This document shows positions 45,475-54,653 of a stretch of 64,000 bases of DNA, one piece after another. A program made the position numbers and the translations under genes. Position 1 is the first letter of the stretch; every line of letters starts with the position of its first letter. Where the stretch lies: assembly GCF_024055595.1 (NCBI RefSeq), contig NZ_JAMXOF010000003.1:1-64000 (forward strand), written 5' to 3'. This DNA comes from Mucilaginibacter aurantiaciroseus (GTDB taxonomy: Bacteria; Bacteroidota; Bacteroidia; Sphingobacteriales; Sphingobacteriaceae). Below the pieces are notes generated by a model. The model was not told the origin of the DNA and did not search any database. It worked only from the letters and a program-made list of their open reading frames with translations.

Positions 45475-46809
45475 TTAATATTCAAACGTTTCCATGAATT
45501 TGGTGGTGAAATTACCCGCGCGGAAGTTTGGGTCCTGCAGCAATTTTATATGGAAAGGAATAGTAGTTTTAACCCCCTCAATAACAAACTCGCTCAAAGC
45601 ACGCTCCATGGTTGCCAAAGCCTCATCGCGGGTTTGAGCCATACAAATAAGCTTGGCTATCATCGAATCGTAATTTGGCGGGATAACATAGCCGCTGTAA
45701 ACGTGTGTATCCACACGCACACCATGGCCACCCGGCGAGTGGAAGTTTGTTATTTTACCCGGTGAAGGGCGGAAGTTGTTTGCAGGATCTTCGGCATTGA
45801 TACGGCACTCAATGGCATGCATCGTTGGCTCGTAGTTTTTTCCAGATATCGGGATCCCCGCTGCAACTTTTATTTGTTCTTTTATCAGGTCGAAGTTGAT
45901 CACCTCTTCGGTAACCGGGTGCTCTACCTGGATACGGGTGTTCATTTCCATAAAGTAGAAGTTGCGGTTTTTATCAACCAAAAACTCTACCGTACCGGCA
46001 CCTTCGTATTTAACGGCTTTTGCGCCTTTAATAGCAGCCTCGCCCATTTTTTTTCGCAGCTTATCTGTCATAAAAGGTGATGGTGCTTCTTCTACCAGTT
46101 TCTGGTGGCGGCGCTGGATCGAACAATCGCGCTCAGATAAATGGCATACTTTACCATATTGGTCGCCCACCACCTGTATCTCGATGTGGCGTGGGTCTTC
46201 AACATATTTTTCAAGATACAGGCCGTCGTTACCAAAGGCTGCGCTAGATTCTGCACGGGCACTATCCCAGGCGTTCTCAAAATCTTCGTCTTTCCAAACA
46301 ATACGCATACCGCGGCCACCACCACCGGCAGTAGCTTTAAGTATTACCGGGTAACCTATTTTATTGGCAATAATAATACCCTGTTTTATACTGTCAAGTA
46401 AACCTTCAGAGCCCGGTACAATAGGTACGCCGGCTTTTTTCATGGTTTCTTTGGCAGATGCCTTATCACCCATACGGTTGATCTGATCGGCAGTGGCGCC
46501 AATAAATTTGATCCCGTACTCGGCACAAATGGCAGAAAACTTTGCGTTCTCAGATAAAAACCCATATCCCGGGTGTATCGCGTCGGCATTCGTTAATTCG
46601 GCAGCTGATATGATGTTGGGGATATTTAGGTATGAGTCGCGGCTTGGAGGGGGGCCTATACAAACAGCCTCATCTGCAAAACGCACATGCAGGCTATCAC
46701 GATCGGCGGTTGAGTATACAGCTATGGTTTTGATACCCATCTCTTTACAGGTGCGAATAATTCGCAGGGCAATTTCACCTCGGTTAGCTATTAATATTTT
46801 TTTAAACAT
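45475..46809 (-). CDS. accC: Acetyl-CoA carboxylase biotin carboxylase subunit
   Basis: This 444-residue ATP-grasp enzyme carboxylates biotin on AccB with bicarbonate and ATP, the first step of fatty acid synthesis. The N-terminus [20 protein letters not shown], the glycine-rich loop [13 protein letters not shown] and the active-site [15 protein letters not shown] are canonical. The upstream gap to accB (118 bases) holds a word-repeat palindrome. Confidence 0.97.
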   Translation of the reverse strand: MFKKILIANRGEIALRIIRTCKEMGIKTIAVYSTADRDSLHVRFADEAVCIGPPPSRDSYLNIPNIISAAELTNADAIHPGYGFLSENAKFSAICAEYGIKFIGATADQINRMGDKASAKETMKKAGVPIVPGSEGLLDSIKQGIIIANKIGYPVILKATAGGGGRGMRIVWKDEDFENAWDSARAESSAAFGNDGLYLEKYVEDPRHIEIQVVGDQYGKVCHLSERDCSIQRRHQKLVEEAPSPFMTDKLRKKMGEAAIKGAKAVKYEGAGTVEFLVDKNRNFYFMEMNTRIQVEHPVTEEVINFDLIKEQIKVAAGIPISGKNYEPTMHAIECRINAEDPANNFRPSPGKITNFHSPGGHGVRVDTHVYSGYVIPPNYDSMIAKLICMAQTRDEALATMERALSEFVIEGVKTTIPFHIKLLQDPNFRAGNFTTKFMETFEY

Positions 46810-46815
46810 GATACT

Positions 46816-46928
46816 AATTTGAAAATTTGAAAATGTGTTTATTTGAAAATTCTTTAATCTTCAAAGTATAAAGCTCATTAATTTGAAGCTGACATTATCA
46901 AGTCTTCAAATTAATTAATTTTCAAATT
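46816..46928. repeat. Word-repeat palindrome (TTTGAAAA / TTCAAA words)
   Basis: Iterated TTTGAAAATTTGAAAA on the left (46817-46850) is answered by CTTCAAATTAATTAATTTTC on the right, filling the accB-accC gap. Confidence 0.6.
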
Positions 46929-47398
46929 TACTTAGGTTCTACTAAAAATAAAGGCTGGTCGTATTCAACCGGTGAAGCGTTATCAACCAATATCTTAACG
47001 ATACGGCCTGAAACTTCAGATTCGATCTCGTTAAATAATTTCATGGCTTCGATAATGCAAAGTATAGTGCCGGTGCCTATTTCATCGCCAACGTTAGCAA
47101 ACAATGGTTTGTCTGGTGATGAAGAGCGGTAGAAGGTACCTATCATTGGCGACCTTACGGTGATCAGGTTAGAGGTATCAGCAACCGGTGCAACTTCTAC
47201 GGCAGGTGCTGCGGGCAGGCTTGGTTGTGGCGCAGCGGCCGCAGCAAGTGGCTGTGGTGCCTGTAGCGAAGCGTTTACGTAGGTAGGTGCTTCGTTAGTT
47301 TTTATGGTGATCTTAAAATTTTCCTGCTCGATCGATACTTCGTTTACGCCCGATTTTGAAACAAAGCGTATTAGATCCTGAATCTGTTTAATATCCAT
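46928..47398 (-). CDS. accB: Acetyl-CoA carboxylase biotin carboxyl carrier protein
   Basis: This 156-residue carrier has an N-terminal helix (MDIKQIQDLIRFVSKSGV), an alanine/proline-rich linker (about 45-75) and a biotinyl domain. The biotinylation motif CIIEAMKLFNEIE gives K120. It hands carboxyl groups from AccC to the AccAD transferase. It lies in the minus-strand lipid cluster, 167 bases downstream of fabH. Confidence 0.97.
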   Translation of the reverse strand: MDIKQIQDLIRFVSKSGVNEVSIEQENFKITIKTNEAPTYVNASLQAPQPLAAAAAPQPSLPAAPAVEVAPVADTSNLITVRSPMIGTFYRSSSPDKPLFANVGDEIGTGTILCIIEAMKLFNEIESEVSGRIVKILVDNASPVEYDQPLFLVEPK

Positions 47399-47438
47399 AA
47401 TAAGCGATAATTGGTTTTGGATAAAAGTATTTATAAAT

Positions 47439-47561
47439 ATGCAAATGTGCAGATGTGCAAGTATGCAGATGATTTAAAATGAATGAATTATTTAACACGT
47501 GCAATTTTAAGATGTTTTAATTAAAAATCTGCATATCTGCACATTTAAAATCTGCACATCT
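47439..47561. repeat. Word-repeat palindrome (GTGCAGAT / ATCTGCAC words)
   Basis: GCAAATGTGCAGATGTGCAA and GTATGCAGAT on the left are answered by ATCTGCATATCTGCAC and AATCTGCACATC on the right, spanning nearly the whole fabH-accB gap. Confidence 0.65.
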
Positions 47562-47565
47562 TCAA

Positions 47566-48570
47566 TTAAGCTTCTTTTTTATCGTAAGCCCATTTCAAAT
47601 AAATAGAGCCCCAGGTAAACCCGCCGCCAAAGGCCGCTAAAATAAGGTTATCCCCTTTTTTAAATTTGTCTTCCCACTCCCACAAACATAATGGAATTGT
47701 TCCGTTTGTGGTGTTGCCGTAGCGCTCGATGTTTACAATAACCTTGTCGGACGAAATGCCCGTGCGGCTTGCTGTAGCATCAATAATGCGTTTGTTGGCC
47801 TGGTGTGGTACCAGCCATGCAATATCATCGGCAGTAAGGCTGTTGCGTTCCATAACTTCGGCGGCAACCTCGGCCATGTTGGTAACGGCAAATTTAAATA
47901 CCGCCTGGCCTTCCTGGTAAGCATAGTGCTCTTTGTTGGCAACGGTTTCATGCGTAGCCGGACTAACAGAACCACCCGACTTTTGGAACAACAGGTGCGA
48001 ACCCGCGCCGTCGCTCTTCATTACAGAATCCATAATGCCGTATCCTTCGGTATTAGGCTCCAGCAATGCGCAACCGCAGCCATCGCCAAAAATGATACAG
48101 GTAGCACGGTCCTCATAGTTAATTATCGATGACATTTTATCGCCGCCTACTACCAAAACTTTAGTATGTTTACCAGACTCAATAAACTGCGCGCCGGTTG
48201 TTAAGCCATACACAAAGCCGGAGCAAGCCGCCTGCAGATCGTATCCCCAGGCTTTTGTAGCGCCAATTTTATGTGCAAGAATGTTTGCCGTAGCAGGGAA
48301 AGGAAGATCGGGCGTAGTGGTACAAAAAATAATAAGGTCAATTTCGTCGGCAGTGATACCACGTTTTTTTAGCAACCCTTCAACAGCTGGTACAGCCATG
48401 TCTGATGTGCCCAGGCCTTCGCCCTTTTGTATCCTGCGCTCCTTAATGCCGGTACGGCTGGTTATCCACTCATCATTAGTGTCTACCATCGTTTCCAGCT
48501 CCTGGTTGGTTAAAATGTACTCGGGTACGTAACCATTTACAGCGGTAATAGCAGCATGAATTTTGTTCAT
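47566..48570 (-). CDS. fabH: Beta-ketoacyl-ACP synthase III
   Basis: This 334-residue enzyme condenses acetyl-CoA (or branched primers) with malonyl-ACP to start fatty acid chains. The catalytic triad is C116 (DLQAACSGFVYG), H256 (WLVPHQANKRI) and N286 (ERYGNTTNGTIP). It lies 11 bases downstream of plsX in the conserved order DUF177-rpmF-plsX-fabH. Confidence 0.97.
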   Translation of the reverse strand: MNKIHAAITAVNGYVPEYILTNQELETMVDTNDEWITSRTGIKERRIQKGEGLGTSDMAVPAVEGLLKKRGITADEIDLIIFCTTTPDLPFPATANILAHKIGATKAWGYDLQAACSGFVYGLTTGAQFIESGKHTKVLVVGGDKMSSIINYEDRATCIIFGDGCGCALLEPNTEGYGIMDSVMKSDGAGSHLLFQKSGGSVSPATHETVANKEHYAYQEGQAVFKFAVTNMAEVAAEVMERNSLTADDIAWLVPHQANKRIIDATASRTGISSDKVIVNIERYGNTTNGTIPLCLWEWEDKFKKGDNLILAAFGGGFTWGSIYLKWAYDKKEA

Positions 48571-48581
48571 TCTATATTTTT

Positions 48582-49520
48582 TTACTGAAAAGCCAGTTTA
48601 ATTTTGTCTATAAGATTTGTTTCGATCATATTTCTTGACAGCAGCACCATGTTCTTGATAGCCTCGGGGTTTGATATGCCGTGGCCAACAACAACAGGCG
48701 CATTAACACCCAGTATAGGGCTGCCGCCATATTGCTCGTAGTTAAAGCGGTCAAAAAATTCGTCTTTAAATCTTTTCTTTAGCGTGATAACGTAAAAAGA
48801 TTCGGCAAGTTTAAGGATCACGTTGCCTGTAAAACCGTCGCAAACAACAACATCGTTATTGTCTTCAAAAAGGTCGCGCCCCTCTACGTTACCAACAAAG
48901 TTAAACAGTTTGGTATCTTTCATTAAAGGGTACGTAGCCAACGAAAGCATGTTGCCTTTTTCCTCTTCTTCGCCAATATTCATTAGCGCTACACGGGGGT
49001 TAGGGATACCATAAACACTTTCGGCAAGCAGGCTGCCTAAAACGCCGAACTGCAAAAGTACATCGGGCTTGCAATCTGCATTGGCGCCAACATCCAAAAT
49101 AATACCCAAACCGCCTTTAAGTTTGGGCACAATGGCTGTCATGGCCGGGCGTATTACACCGGGTATGGTTTTTACGCTAAACATACTGCCCACCAACATC
49201 GCACCGGTATTCCCTGCAGATGAAAATGCCTGTATGGCGTTTTCCTTCAACAGTTTAAAACCTACCGCAATGCTGCTATCGGGTTTCTGTACAATGGCCT
49301 TAGTGGGGTGTTCGCCCATACCAATAACCTCAGTTGTGTGTACAAACTCGAAATTATCGGGGCTAAAATTATTTTCCTGAAGAATACCGAGGGCTACTTC
49401 CTTGTCGCCAATAAGCACAAGTTTTTGCCCTGCAGTTAAAACTTTATAAGCTTCAATTGCCCCTAAAACTGCTGCCTTGGGGGCGAAATCACCGCCCATA
49501 ATATCTAAGCCAATCTTCAT
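48582..49520 (-). CDS. plsX: Phosphate acyltransferase PlsX
   Basis: This 312-residue enzyme makes acyl-phosphate from acyl-ACP for phospholipid synthesis. The N-terminus KIGLDIMGGDFAPKAAVLGA is diagnostic; SAGNTGAMLVGSMF and VCDGFTGNVILKLAE are conserved. It lies 16 bases downstream of rpmF and is probably co-regulated with ribosome production. Confidence 0.97.
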   Translation of the reverse strand: MKIGLDIMGGDFAPKAAVLGAIEAYKVLTAGQKLVLIGDKEVALGILQENNFSPDNFEFVHTTEVIGMGEHPTKAIVQKPDSSIAVGFKLLKENAIQAFSSAGNTGAMLVGSMFSVKTIPGVIRPAMTAIVPKLKGGLGIILDVGANADCKPDVLLQFGVLGSLLAESVYGIPNPRVALMNIGEEEEKGNMLSLATYPLMKDTKLFNFVGNVEGRDLFEDNNDVVVCDGFTGNVILKLAESFYVITLKKRFKDEFFDRFNYEQYGGSPILGVNAPVVVGHGISNPEAIKNMVLLSRNMIETNLIDKIKLAFQ

Positions 49521-49536
49521 TTTAAGAAAATTAAAC

Positions 49537-49728
49537 TTAAGCTGCTACTGCTTTCTCAATAAGGATTTTTCCGTTGAAGTAAACGTTACCATCAACAGTA
49601 TAAGCACGGTGAGGCAAGTGTACTGCACCAGTAGTTTGGCAAGTAGTTAAAGTAGGCGCTACTGCTTTGTAGTGCGTTCTGCGTTTATCTCTTCTTGATT
49701 TTGAAATTTTCCGTTTTGGATGTGCCAT
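49537..49728 (-). CDS. rpmF: Ribosomal protein bL32
   Basis: This 63-residue large-subunit protein begins [20 protein letters not shown] and has the usual internal SHR/PHRAY segment ([12 protein letters not shown]). Only one of the four zinc-ribbon cysteines remains (TTCQTTG), so this is the non-zinc form. It lies 17 bases downstream of the DUF177 gene. Confidence 0.97.
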   Translation of the reverse strand: MAHPKRKISKSRRDKRRTHYKAVAPTLTTCQTTGAVHLPHRAYTVDGNVYFNGKILIEKAVAA

Positions 49729-49745
49729 AACTTTTAGTTATTATA

Positions 49746-50267
49746 TTATTTTAATTTTTTGAGAGCTTCCCATCTCGGGTCTGTACTCTCGGTTTGTTCA
49801 TCATTTGCGGCAAGCTTATTCAAGTTCGCCAGCATTTCCTCGTCACATTGTTTCCCGTCGCCCTGGTTACTGCAAAGTGCAATAAACGGCAGCGCTACGT
49901 TAACATACTCATATATCAGCCCCGCTAACGCAATCTCGTGATCGTTTTTGCCAAGGGTAATTATCTCGTCATCCTCGCCCATTTCCTCTTCTGTAAACCT
50001 GGCTATCTGCTGTTCGTGAATATCTATCGGTTGCAGATAATCGGCCAAACAACGGTCGCAAGCGGCATTTACAGTGCCGGTAATGTCAAAGTTCAGCATC
50101 AGCATCGTTTCCTGCTTATCCAGCTCCACCTTACAAATAAGGTTAGCTTTTTTTACTAACGAATATTCAAACTCCGCAAAAAAAGCATCGTTTATTTCGT
50201 ATTCAAAATAATGCTTGCCCAGCTTTAAGCCGGTAAAAGGTATTGAATATGTTTTTAGCGATTTCAA
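49746..50267 (-). CDS. DUF177 (YceD-like) protein
   Basis: This protein of about 173 residues contains CDRCLADYLQP (about residues 75-85) and a second cysteine pair (CSNQGDGKQC), which together may bind zinc. DUF177 proteins sit upstream of rpmF in most bacteria and are linked to 23S rRNA accumulation. The frame is open to a TTG at 50288, but that codon overlaps a TACATTTG promoter box (50286-50293). The next TTG at 50267 (LKSLKTYSIPF) is therefore preferred. It is the first gene of the lipid/ribosome cluster. Confidence 0.85.
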   Translation of the reverse strand: MKSLKTYSIPFTGLKLGKHYFEYEINDAFFAEFEYSLVKKANLICKVELDKQETMLMLNFDITGTVNAACDRCLADYLQPIDIHEQQIARFTEEEMGEDDEIITLGKNDHEIALAGLIYEYVNVALPFIALCSNQGDGKQCDEEMLANLNKLAANDEQTESTDPRWEALKKLK

Positions 50268-50285
50268 TGAGCAACAATTAGCCCG

Positions 50286-50293
50286 CAAATGTA
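50286..50293 (-). promoter_or_regulatory. Promoter box of the DUF177-rpmF-plsX-fabH cluster
   Basis: The minus strand reads TACATTTG, a perfect TAnnTTTG box; the region 19 bases further upstream reads TTTC, a weak match to TTTG. Transcription would start near 50280, after the upstream TTG start candidate, so it decides the translation start. Confidence 0.5.
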
Positions 50294-50399
50294 GGTAAAT
50301 TTTCTAAAACCGGAAAGTGTTTTTTTTAATTGGTTTTAAGGTTATTAACAGGAGGGGAATGGAGCGGGGATTGGAGTGTGGGGAGCGGGTGGAGTTTGC

Positions 50400-50785
50400 T
50401 TAATTCCCCTCTTGAGAGGGGTTAGGGGTTCGTAAAGTAGTGTGTGATCCAGAGCGTCATTGCGAACGATAGTGTGGCAATCCTCGATAGAATTTTACCA
50501 GGTTGTCATTTCGAGGGAAGCGCAGCGACGAGAAATCTTGTTAGATAAGGCAAGTAGCCGATTAGTGCTTTAGGAAAGGTTGTTCGTTGATTAACGTCAG
50601 CCAGCTCATTGCCGCGGAGGCTACTTCTTTAGTCTTGATACAAAAGGAAGCAAAAAATCAAGACAAAAAAATCCTTCCCCGCACGGGCCTTTACGCATCG
50701 GCCACGGTTTTTTGTCGGCCCCACGCTCTTCGATAGAATTGATAATGCTACTATACCCGCCGTTGTTGGTATTGTCACCAACAAC
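50400..50785. repeat. Mosaic of dispersed intergenic repeats
   Basis: This gap (about 600 bases up to 50886) holds no gene but a series of elements. They are CCCCTCTTGAGAGGGG (50406-50421); CGTCATTGCGAACGATAGTG to GGCAATCC (50455-50483); TGTCATTTCGAGGGAAGCGC to AAATCT (50504-50538); a GAGGCTACTTCTTTAGTCTTG segment with matching AAGGAAG and AATCAAGAC words (50618-50665); and GTTGTTGGT...ACCAACAAC (50762-50785). Three of them have relatives elsewhere in the window. Confidence 0.65.
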
Positions 50786-50886
50786 AAACTATACATTGCT
50801 GCCAATTAAATAAACTACCACATAATCAGTAAATAATACCATTGGCTAATATCTCCCGCCCCTATTTTTGCTTTAAACAAATCATC

Positions 50887-51297
50887 ATGGAACAAAAACT
50901 GCCCCTGCCGCCCTTTACCTTTGAAACCGCTACCCAAAAAGTACAAATGGCCCAAGATGCCTGGAACAGCCGCGACCCGCAACGCATTGCGCTTGCCTAC
51001 ACTATAGATACCGAATGGCGCAACCGCGACCAGTTCATTAACGGCCGCGAACAGGTTATCGCATTTTTAACCCACAAATGGGAACGCGAACTTAACTACA
51101 AACTCAAAAAAGAAATTTGGGCGTTCACCGGCAACCGTATTGCCGTACGTTTCGAATACGAATACCACGACCATACCGGCCAATGGTACCGCGCCTACGG
51201 CAACGAAAACTGGGAATTTGACCAGAACGGACTAATGCAAAAACGCTACGCCAGTATAAATGATTTGAAGATTGAGGAGGGGGATAGGAGGTTGTAG
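50887..51297 (+). CDS. DUF1348 / SnoaL-like (NTF2 fold) protein
   Basis: This 136-residue soluble protein starts at ATG 50887 ([12 protein letters not shown]); an upstream in-frame ATG at 50842 adds unrelated sequence. [37 protein letters not shown] and [14 protein letters not shown] match the DUF1348 branch of the NTF2-like fold. The biochemical role is unknown. The gene ends in TAG immediately followed by an 11-G run (51297-51307). Confidence 0.88.
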   Translation: MEQKLPLPPFTFETATQKVQMAQDAWNSRDPQRIALAYTIDTEWRNRDQFINGREQVIAFLTHKWERELNYKLKKEIWAFTGNRIAVRFEYEYHDHTGQWYRAYGNENWEFDQNGLMQKRYASINDLKIEEGDRRL

Positions 51298-51424
51298 GGG
51301 GGGGGGGAAATGAACACTTTGCTATTGGCGATACTTGTGTCTGGGGCTTTAACACGATGGTTTTTAGGAATCATTTTAGAATTATCACATATAGTTCGTT
51401 TTAAGTTTAGACAGTTTATGTCCT

Positions 51425-51495
51425 CGCAGGGTCTTCTGAAAGAGACCCTGCGCCGTATGCAAGGCAGCGCAGGGTCCACGATGTGAGACCCTGCG
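51425..51495. repeat. Two tandem CGCAGGGTC...GACCCTGCG palindromes
   Basis: CGCAGGGTCT (51425-51434) pairs with AGACCCTGCG (51443-51452), and CGCAGGGTC (51468-51476) pairs with GACCCTGCG (51487-51495). Both are GC-rich hairpins in an AT-richer gap, next to the 3' end of the cupin gene. They could be REP-type elements or terminators. The arms are identical between the two hairpins. Confidence 0.75.
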
Positions 51496-51533
51496 GGAAC
51501 GTTAATATTCGGTGTTCGTCGTTAAAGAAAGTA

Positions 51534-52022
51534 TCAGCACCTGCACAACCTCTCCAACAAACCTTCATGCTGCGGGTATTGCGCCAGTAGCTCATCTTTC
51601 TTCGCCATTTCAAATTCGGTAAAGTCGAAGCCGGGGGCAACGGCGCAGCTTACCAGGGTAAAGCCTGTGCCTGCCGGGATCTCGGCCGCGAACCAGGTGT
51701 TGGGCGGGATGATGGCCTGCAGGCTACCGGTATCCGTGTCGCTAAGTTCGATGGTGGTGTGGCTGCCGTCGTTATCCAGCACGTGGATGTGCAGCGGCAC
51801 GCCTTTGTGGAAATACCAAAGTTCGTCTGACGCCAGGCGGTGGAAGCCCGAGAAGTCGCGGCCTTCCAGCAAATAGTAGATGGAGGTGCAGGCCTGTTTC
51901 GGATCAGTTGCCCCGGCCCGGGTCACCTCATTTGCCGACCGGAAAATTTCTTTGTAGTAGCCACCCTCGGGGTGCGGTAGCAGTTGTAAACGGTGTATCC
52001 AGTGTTGGGCGTTGGCGGGCAT
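51534..52022 (-). CDS. DUF985 family cupin
   Basis: This 162-residue single-domain cupin starts at ATG 52022 (MPANAQHWIHRLQL); an ATG at 52046 is an alternative. LLPHPEGGYYKEIFRS, SIYYLLEGRDFSGFHRL and DELWYFHKGVPLHIHVL are typical of DUF985 proteins. The histidine and glutamate residues of the cupin motif could bind a metal. Function is unknown. Confidence 0.9.
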   Translation of the reverse strand: MPANAQHWIHRLQLLPHPEGGYYKEIFRSANEVTRAGATDPKQACTSIYYLLEGRDFSGFHRLASDELWYFHKGVPLHIHVLDNDGSHTTIELSDTDTGSLQAIIPPNTWFAAEIPAGTGFTLVSCAVAPGFDFTEFEMAKKDELLAQYPQHEGLLERLCRC

Positions 52023-52114
52023 GGTAATTGGTAAATTAAACTGCAATATAGAACGGAAAGGATGCGAATGAAAGTCGTTTTTTGGTGATTTTTGGTGGTG
52101 TTTTTGCCCGGTTT

Positions 52115-53299
52115 TTAGATCTTGAGCCGTACATTAATTTTCTGCAATAGCCCGGTTAGCCACACCATTAAAAAGGAAAAGATGACGCATTTGATGAGCC
52201 CGCCGGTGCCCTGGTCAAAGTATTCGGGGTAGCCCAGGTTGGTCATCTGGTACAGCGGGTAAAACAAAAATGGCAGCAGGTAGCAGGTAAAAGTGTTAGT
52301 GCCCGCAGGCTCTATCACCTTAAACCAGTGGAACTTATGCTTAAAATCTACCAAAAAAATGAAGAAGGCATACACCACCAAACTTATCCCGGTACAGATC
52401 AATACCCACGAAGGGGTGTCGCGCGCTTTAGAGATGCCCCCGCTAAAATAGCGCACAATAAAGCCTAGGTTGAACAGTATTACCGCCATTAAAAGCATGG
52501 CTACCCATAGTATTTTAAGTTCTTTATTGGTACTCAGGCGCATGTAAAGCACTGATACAAAGACACCTGCCATGGTAAAGGCTTGCATGGCACCGTTGCC
52601 GGCTATCCACATATATTTTTGTACGGGGCTTAAAAAGTTAAGCATCCCAAAGTGGAAATCGATATTGAAGAACATGAAAAAGATCCAGGCCGCGGCCTGT
52701 ACCCAAAGCACCCCGTTGCTGTAGTAGTAAATAAACGCACACACCAGGTACGACCAGCCTATGAGCCCCAGTATGCCCCACCAGGTAAGGTGCAGCCATG
52801 GGTGGGCAGGGTCGGTACTTTTATAAACGATACAAACGGCTATCAGCAAGGCTACGCCGAACCCCTGGAAAAGGTATTGCCTTAGTTTTGAGGTACTTTT
52901 GCCGTAATCTAAAAAGATGAAGAAGAAACTAAAGGTAGCCAGGCTGTCCCAAACCGGCTTGGGTAGCACGGTGGTAGCCTCGTTATAAGTTTCCATATTG
53001 GCATGGAAAAACCCGATAAATATCAGCGCGAACGAACGGGTAATGATGCGCAGCGGTAGCTTGGAATCCTCGTTATATAGGCGTTTTTTAAACGCGTGGG
53101 GTATAGATAAGCCCACTATAAAAAGGAAGGCGGGGAAGATGGTATCGGCAAGTCCTAAGGCGTCGGCATTTATACTTGCATGTTTTAGCCACTCGGGGGT
53201 ATTTGGCACACCATCCAGATCATTCACAAAGATCATCAGGAACATGGTAACCGCACGAAACGCATCAATTGACCTGATGCGATTAATTAAATTACTCAT
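52115..53299 (-). CDS. DUF5009 / HGSNAT-like membrane acyltransferase
   Basis: This 394-residue polytopic protein has about ten hydrophobic segments. The N-terminus RIRSIDAFRAVTMFLMIFVND matches heparan-alpha-glucosaminide N-acetyltransferase relatives (DUF5009, YeiB-related). These proteins transfer acetyl groups to sugars across the membrane; the acceptor here is unknown. It is monocistronic and begins 81 bases downstream of the pdxA stop on the same strand. Confidence 0.85.
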   Translation of the reverse strand: MSNLINRIRSIDAFRAVTMFLMIFVNDLDGVPNTPEWLKHASINADALGLADTIFPAFLFIVGLSIPHAFKKRLYNEDSKLPLRIITRSFALIFIGFFHANMETYNEATTVLPKPVWDSLATFSFFFIFLDYGKSTSKLRQYLFQGFGVALLIAVCIVYKSTDPAHPWLHLTWWGILGLIGWSYLVCAFIYYYSNGVLWVQAAAWIFFMFFNIDFHFGMLNFLSPVQKYMWIAGNGAMQAFTMAGVFVSVLYMRLSTNKELKILWVAMLLMAVILFNLGFIVRYFSGGISKARDTPSWVLICTGISLVVYAFFIFLVDFKHKFHWFKVIEPAGTNTFTCYLLPFLFYPLYQMTNLGYPEYFDQGTGGLIKCVIFSFLMVWLTGLLQKINVRLKI

Positions 53300-53380
53300 T
53301 AAACAGTGAAATGATTTTTAGAGATAAAAGCTTTAATTTAACGGTAATTATTTCAAAACAGTATCCACCAACAGGCTTAT

Positions 53381-54436
53381 TTAATCCCTGTCCCTGCTTA
53401 ATTTAGCAAATACCAGTGGGTTCTCATTAAGTTCGGCAGTTTCGCGGCGGTGCTTGATAATGTGCAAAGCAGTAAACAAAGCCTCGCGGAACGAGATCTC
53501 TGACGCCATGTTTCTCCCGGCAATATCGTAAGCGGTTCCATGATCTGGTGAAGTACGTACAAAGCTTAACCCTGCTGTATAATTCACACCTGTTTCAAAC
53601 GCTATTTGCTTGAAAGGGATAAGCCCCTGATCGTGGTACATAGCTAATACGGCATCAAATTGCAGGTATGTTCCGTTGGCAAAAAAGCCATCGGCAGCGT
53701 ACGGACCAAAGGCCAGTACATCGTGGTTACGGGCTTCTTCTATAGCGGGGGTGATAGTACTTTGCTCTTCGCTACCTATCAACCCGTTATCACTGGCGTG
53801 AGGATTTAGCCCTAATACCGCGATCTTTGGTTTGCGGATCCAGAAATCATTCTGCAAGCTCTCATTCATAAGCTTAAGCTTGTGAACTATCTTATCTGTA
53901 GTGATACTTTCCGAAATTTTTGATACCGGGATATGGCCGGTTACCACACCAACACGCAGGGTATCGCTCACCAAAAACATCAATGATTCTGGTTTGCTAT
54001 CGCGATGTTGCAGGTATTCGGTATGGCCGGGGAAACTAAACTCCGCGCTTTGGATATTATCTTTATTAATAGGAGCAGTAACCAGGCCATCGATACTACC
54101 GGCAAGCAGGTCGTCGGTAGCGCGTTGCAGGGATATGTAGGCGTATTTGCCACCATCGGCAGTTACCTGGCCGGGCTCTATCTTCACATCCTCTTCCCAG
54201 CAGTTGATCATGTTGGGTTTGCGGTGCTGCGCATCTGCCGGCTGGTCTATAACGTTAAAGTTAAACTCACCTATTTCGGTAGAACGGCGGTGGAATGATG
54301 CCACTTTAGTATGCCCGTAAACAATGGGGGTGCAGTAATCGTATATTTTAGCGTCAGACAAGGTTTTGAGGATAATTTCTAATCCTATCCCGTTAACATC
54401 GCCAATACTTATTCCTATTTTAGGTTTGTCGCTCAT
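53381..54436 (-). CDS. pdxA: 4-hydroxythreonine-4-phosphate dehydrogenase
   Basis: This 351-residue NAD-dependent enzyme belongs to the DXP-dependent pyridoxal phosphate pathway. GISIGDVNGIGLEIILK at the N-terminus, VTAPINKDNIQSAEFSFPGH with a metal-ligand histidine, LGLNPHASDNGLIG and AMYHDQGLIPFK are the family motifs. It implies that PLP is made de novo by the PdxA/PdxJ route. It diverges from rsmA at 54654, with which it is also neighbour in many bacteria. Confidence 0.96.
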   Translation of the reverse strand: MSDKPKIGISIGDVNGIGLEIILKTLSDAKIYDYCTPIVYGHTKVASFHRRSTEIGEFNFNVIDQPADAQHRKPNMINCWEEDVKIEPGQVTADGGKYAYISLQRATDDLLAGSIDGLVTAPINKDNIQSAEFSFPGHTEYLQHRDSKPESLMFLVSDTLRVGVVTGHIPVSKISESITTDKIVHKLKLMNESLQNDFWIRKPKIAVLGLNPHASDNGLIGSEEQSTITPAIEEARNHDVLAFGPYAADGFFANGTYLQFDAVLAMYHDQGLIPFKQIAFETGVNYTAGLSFVRTSPDHGTAYDIAGRNMASEISFREALFTALHIIKHRRETAELNENPLVFAKLSRDRD

Positions 54437-54653
54437 AATATGATGATTTCACCTATTGTTTTATTGGATTTCACAGGTGAGTACGATTGATTTCACCAAT
54501 TTGGAAAGCCCAAAAAACAACGGGTTATTTTTTAATTCGCTTTGTGTCATAAGCCTTTAGCTTAGCGCCCAACATGCAAATAAAAAGATTTTAAGTTTAT
54601 AATTTCTGATTAAAGCACAAATATGCCGTAATTTGCTCAAATAAAAACGGATA

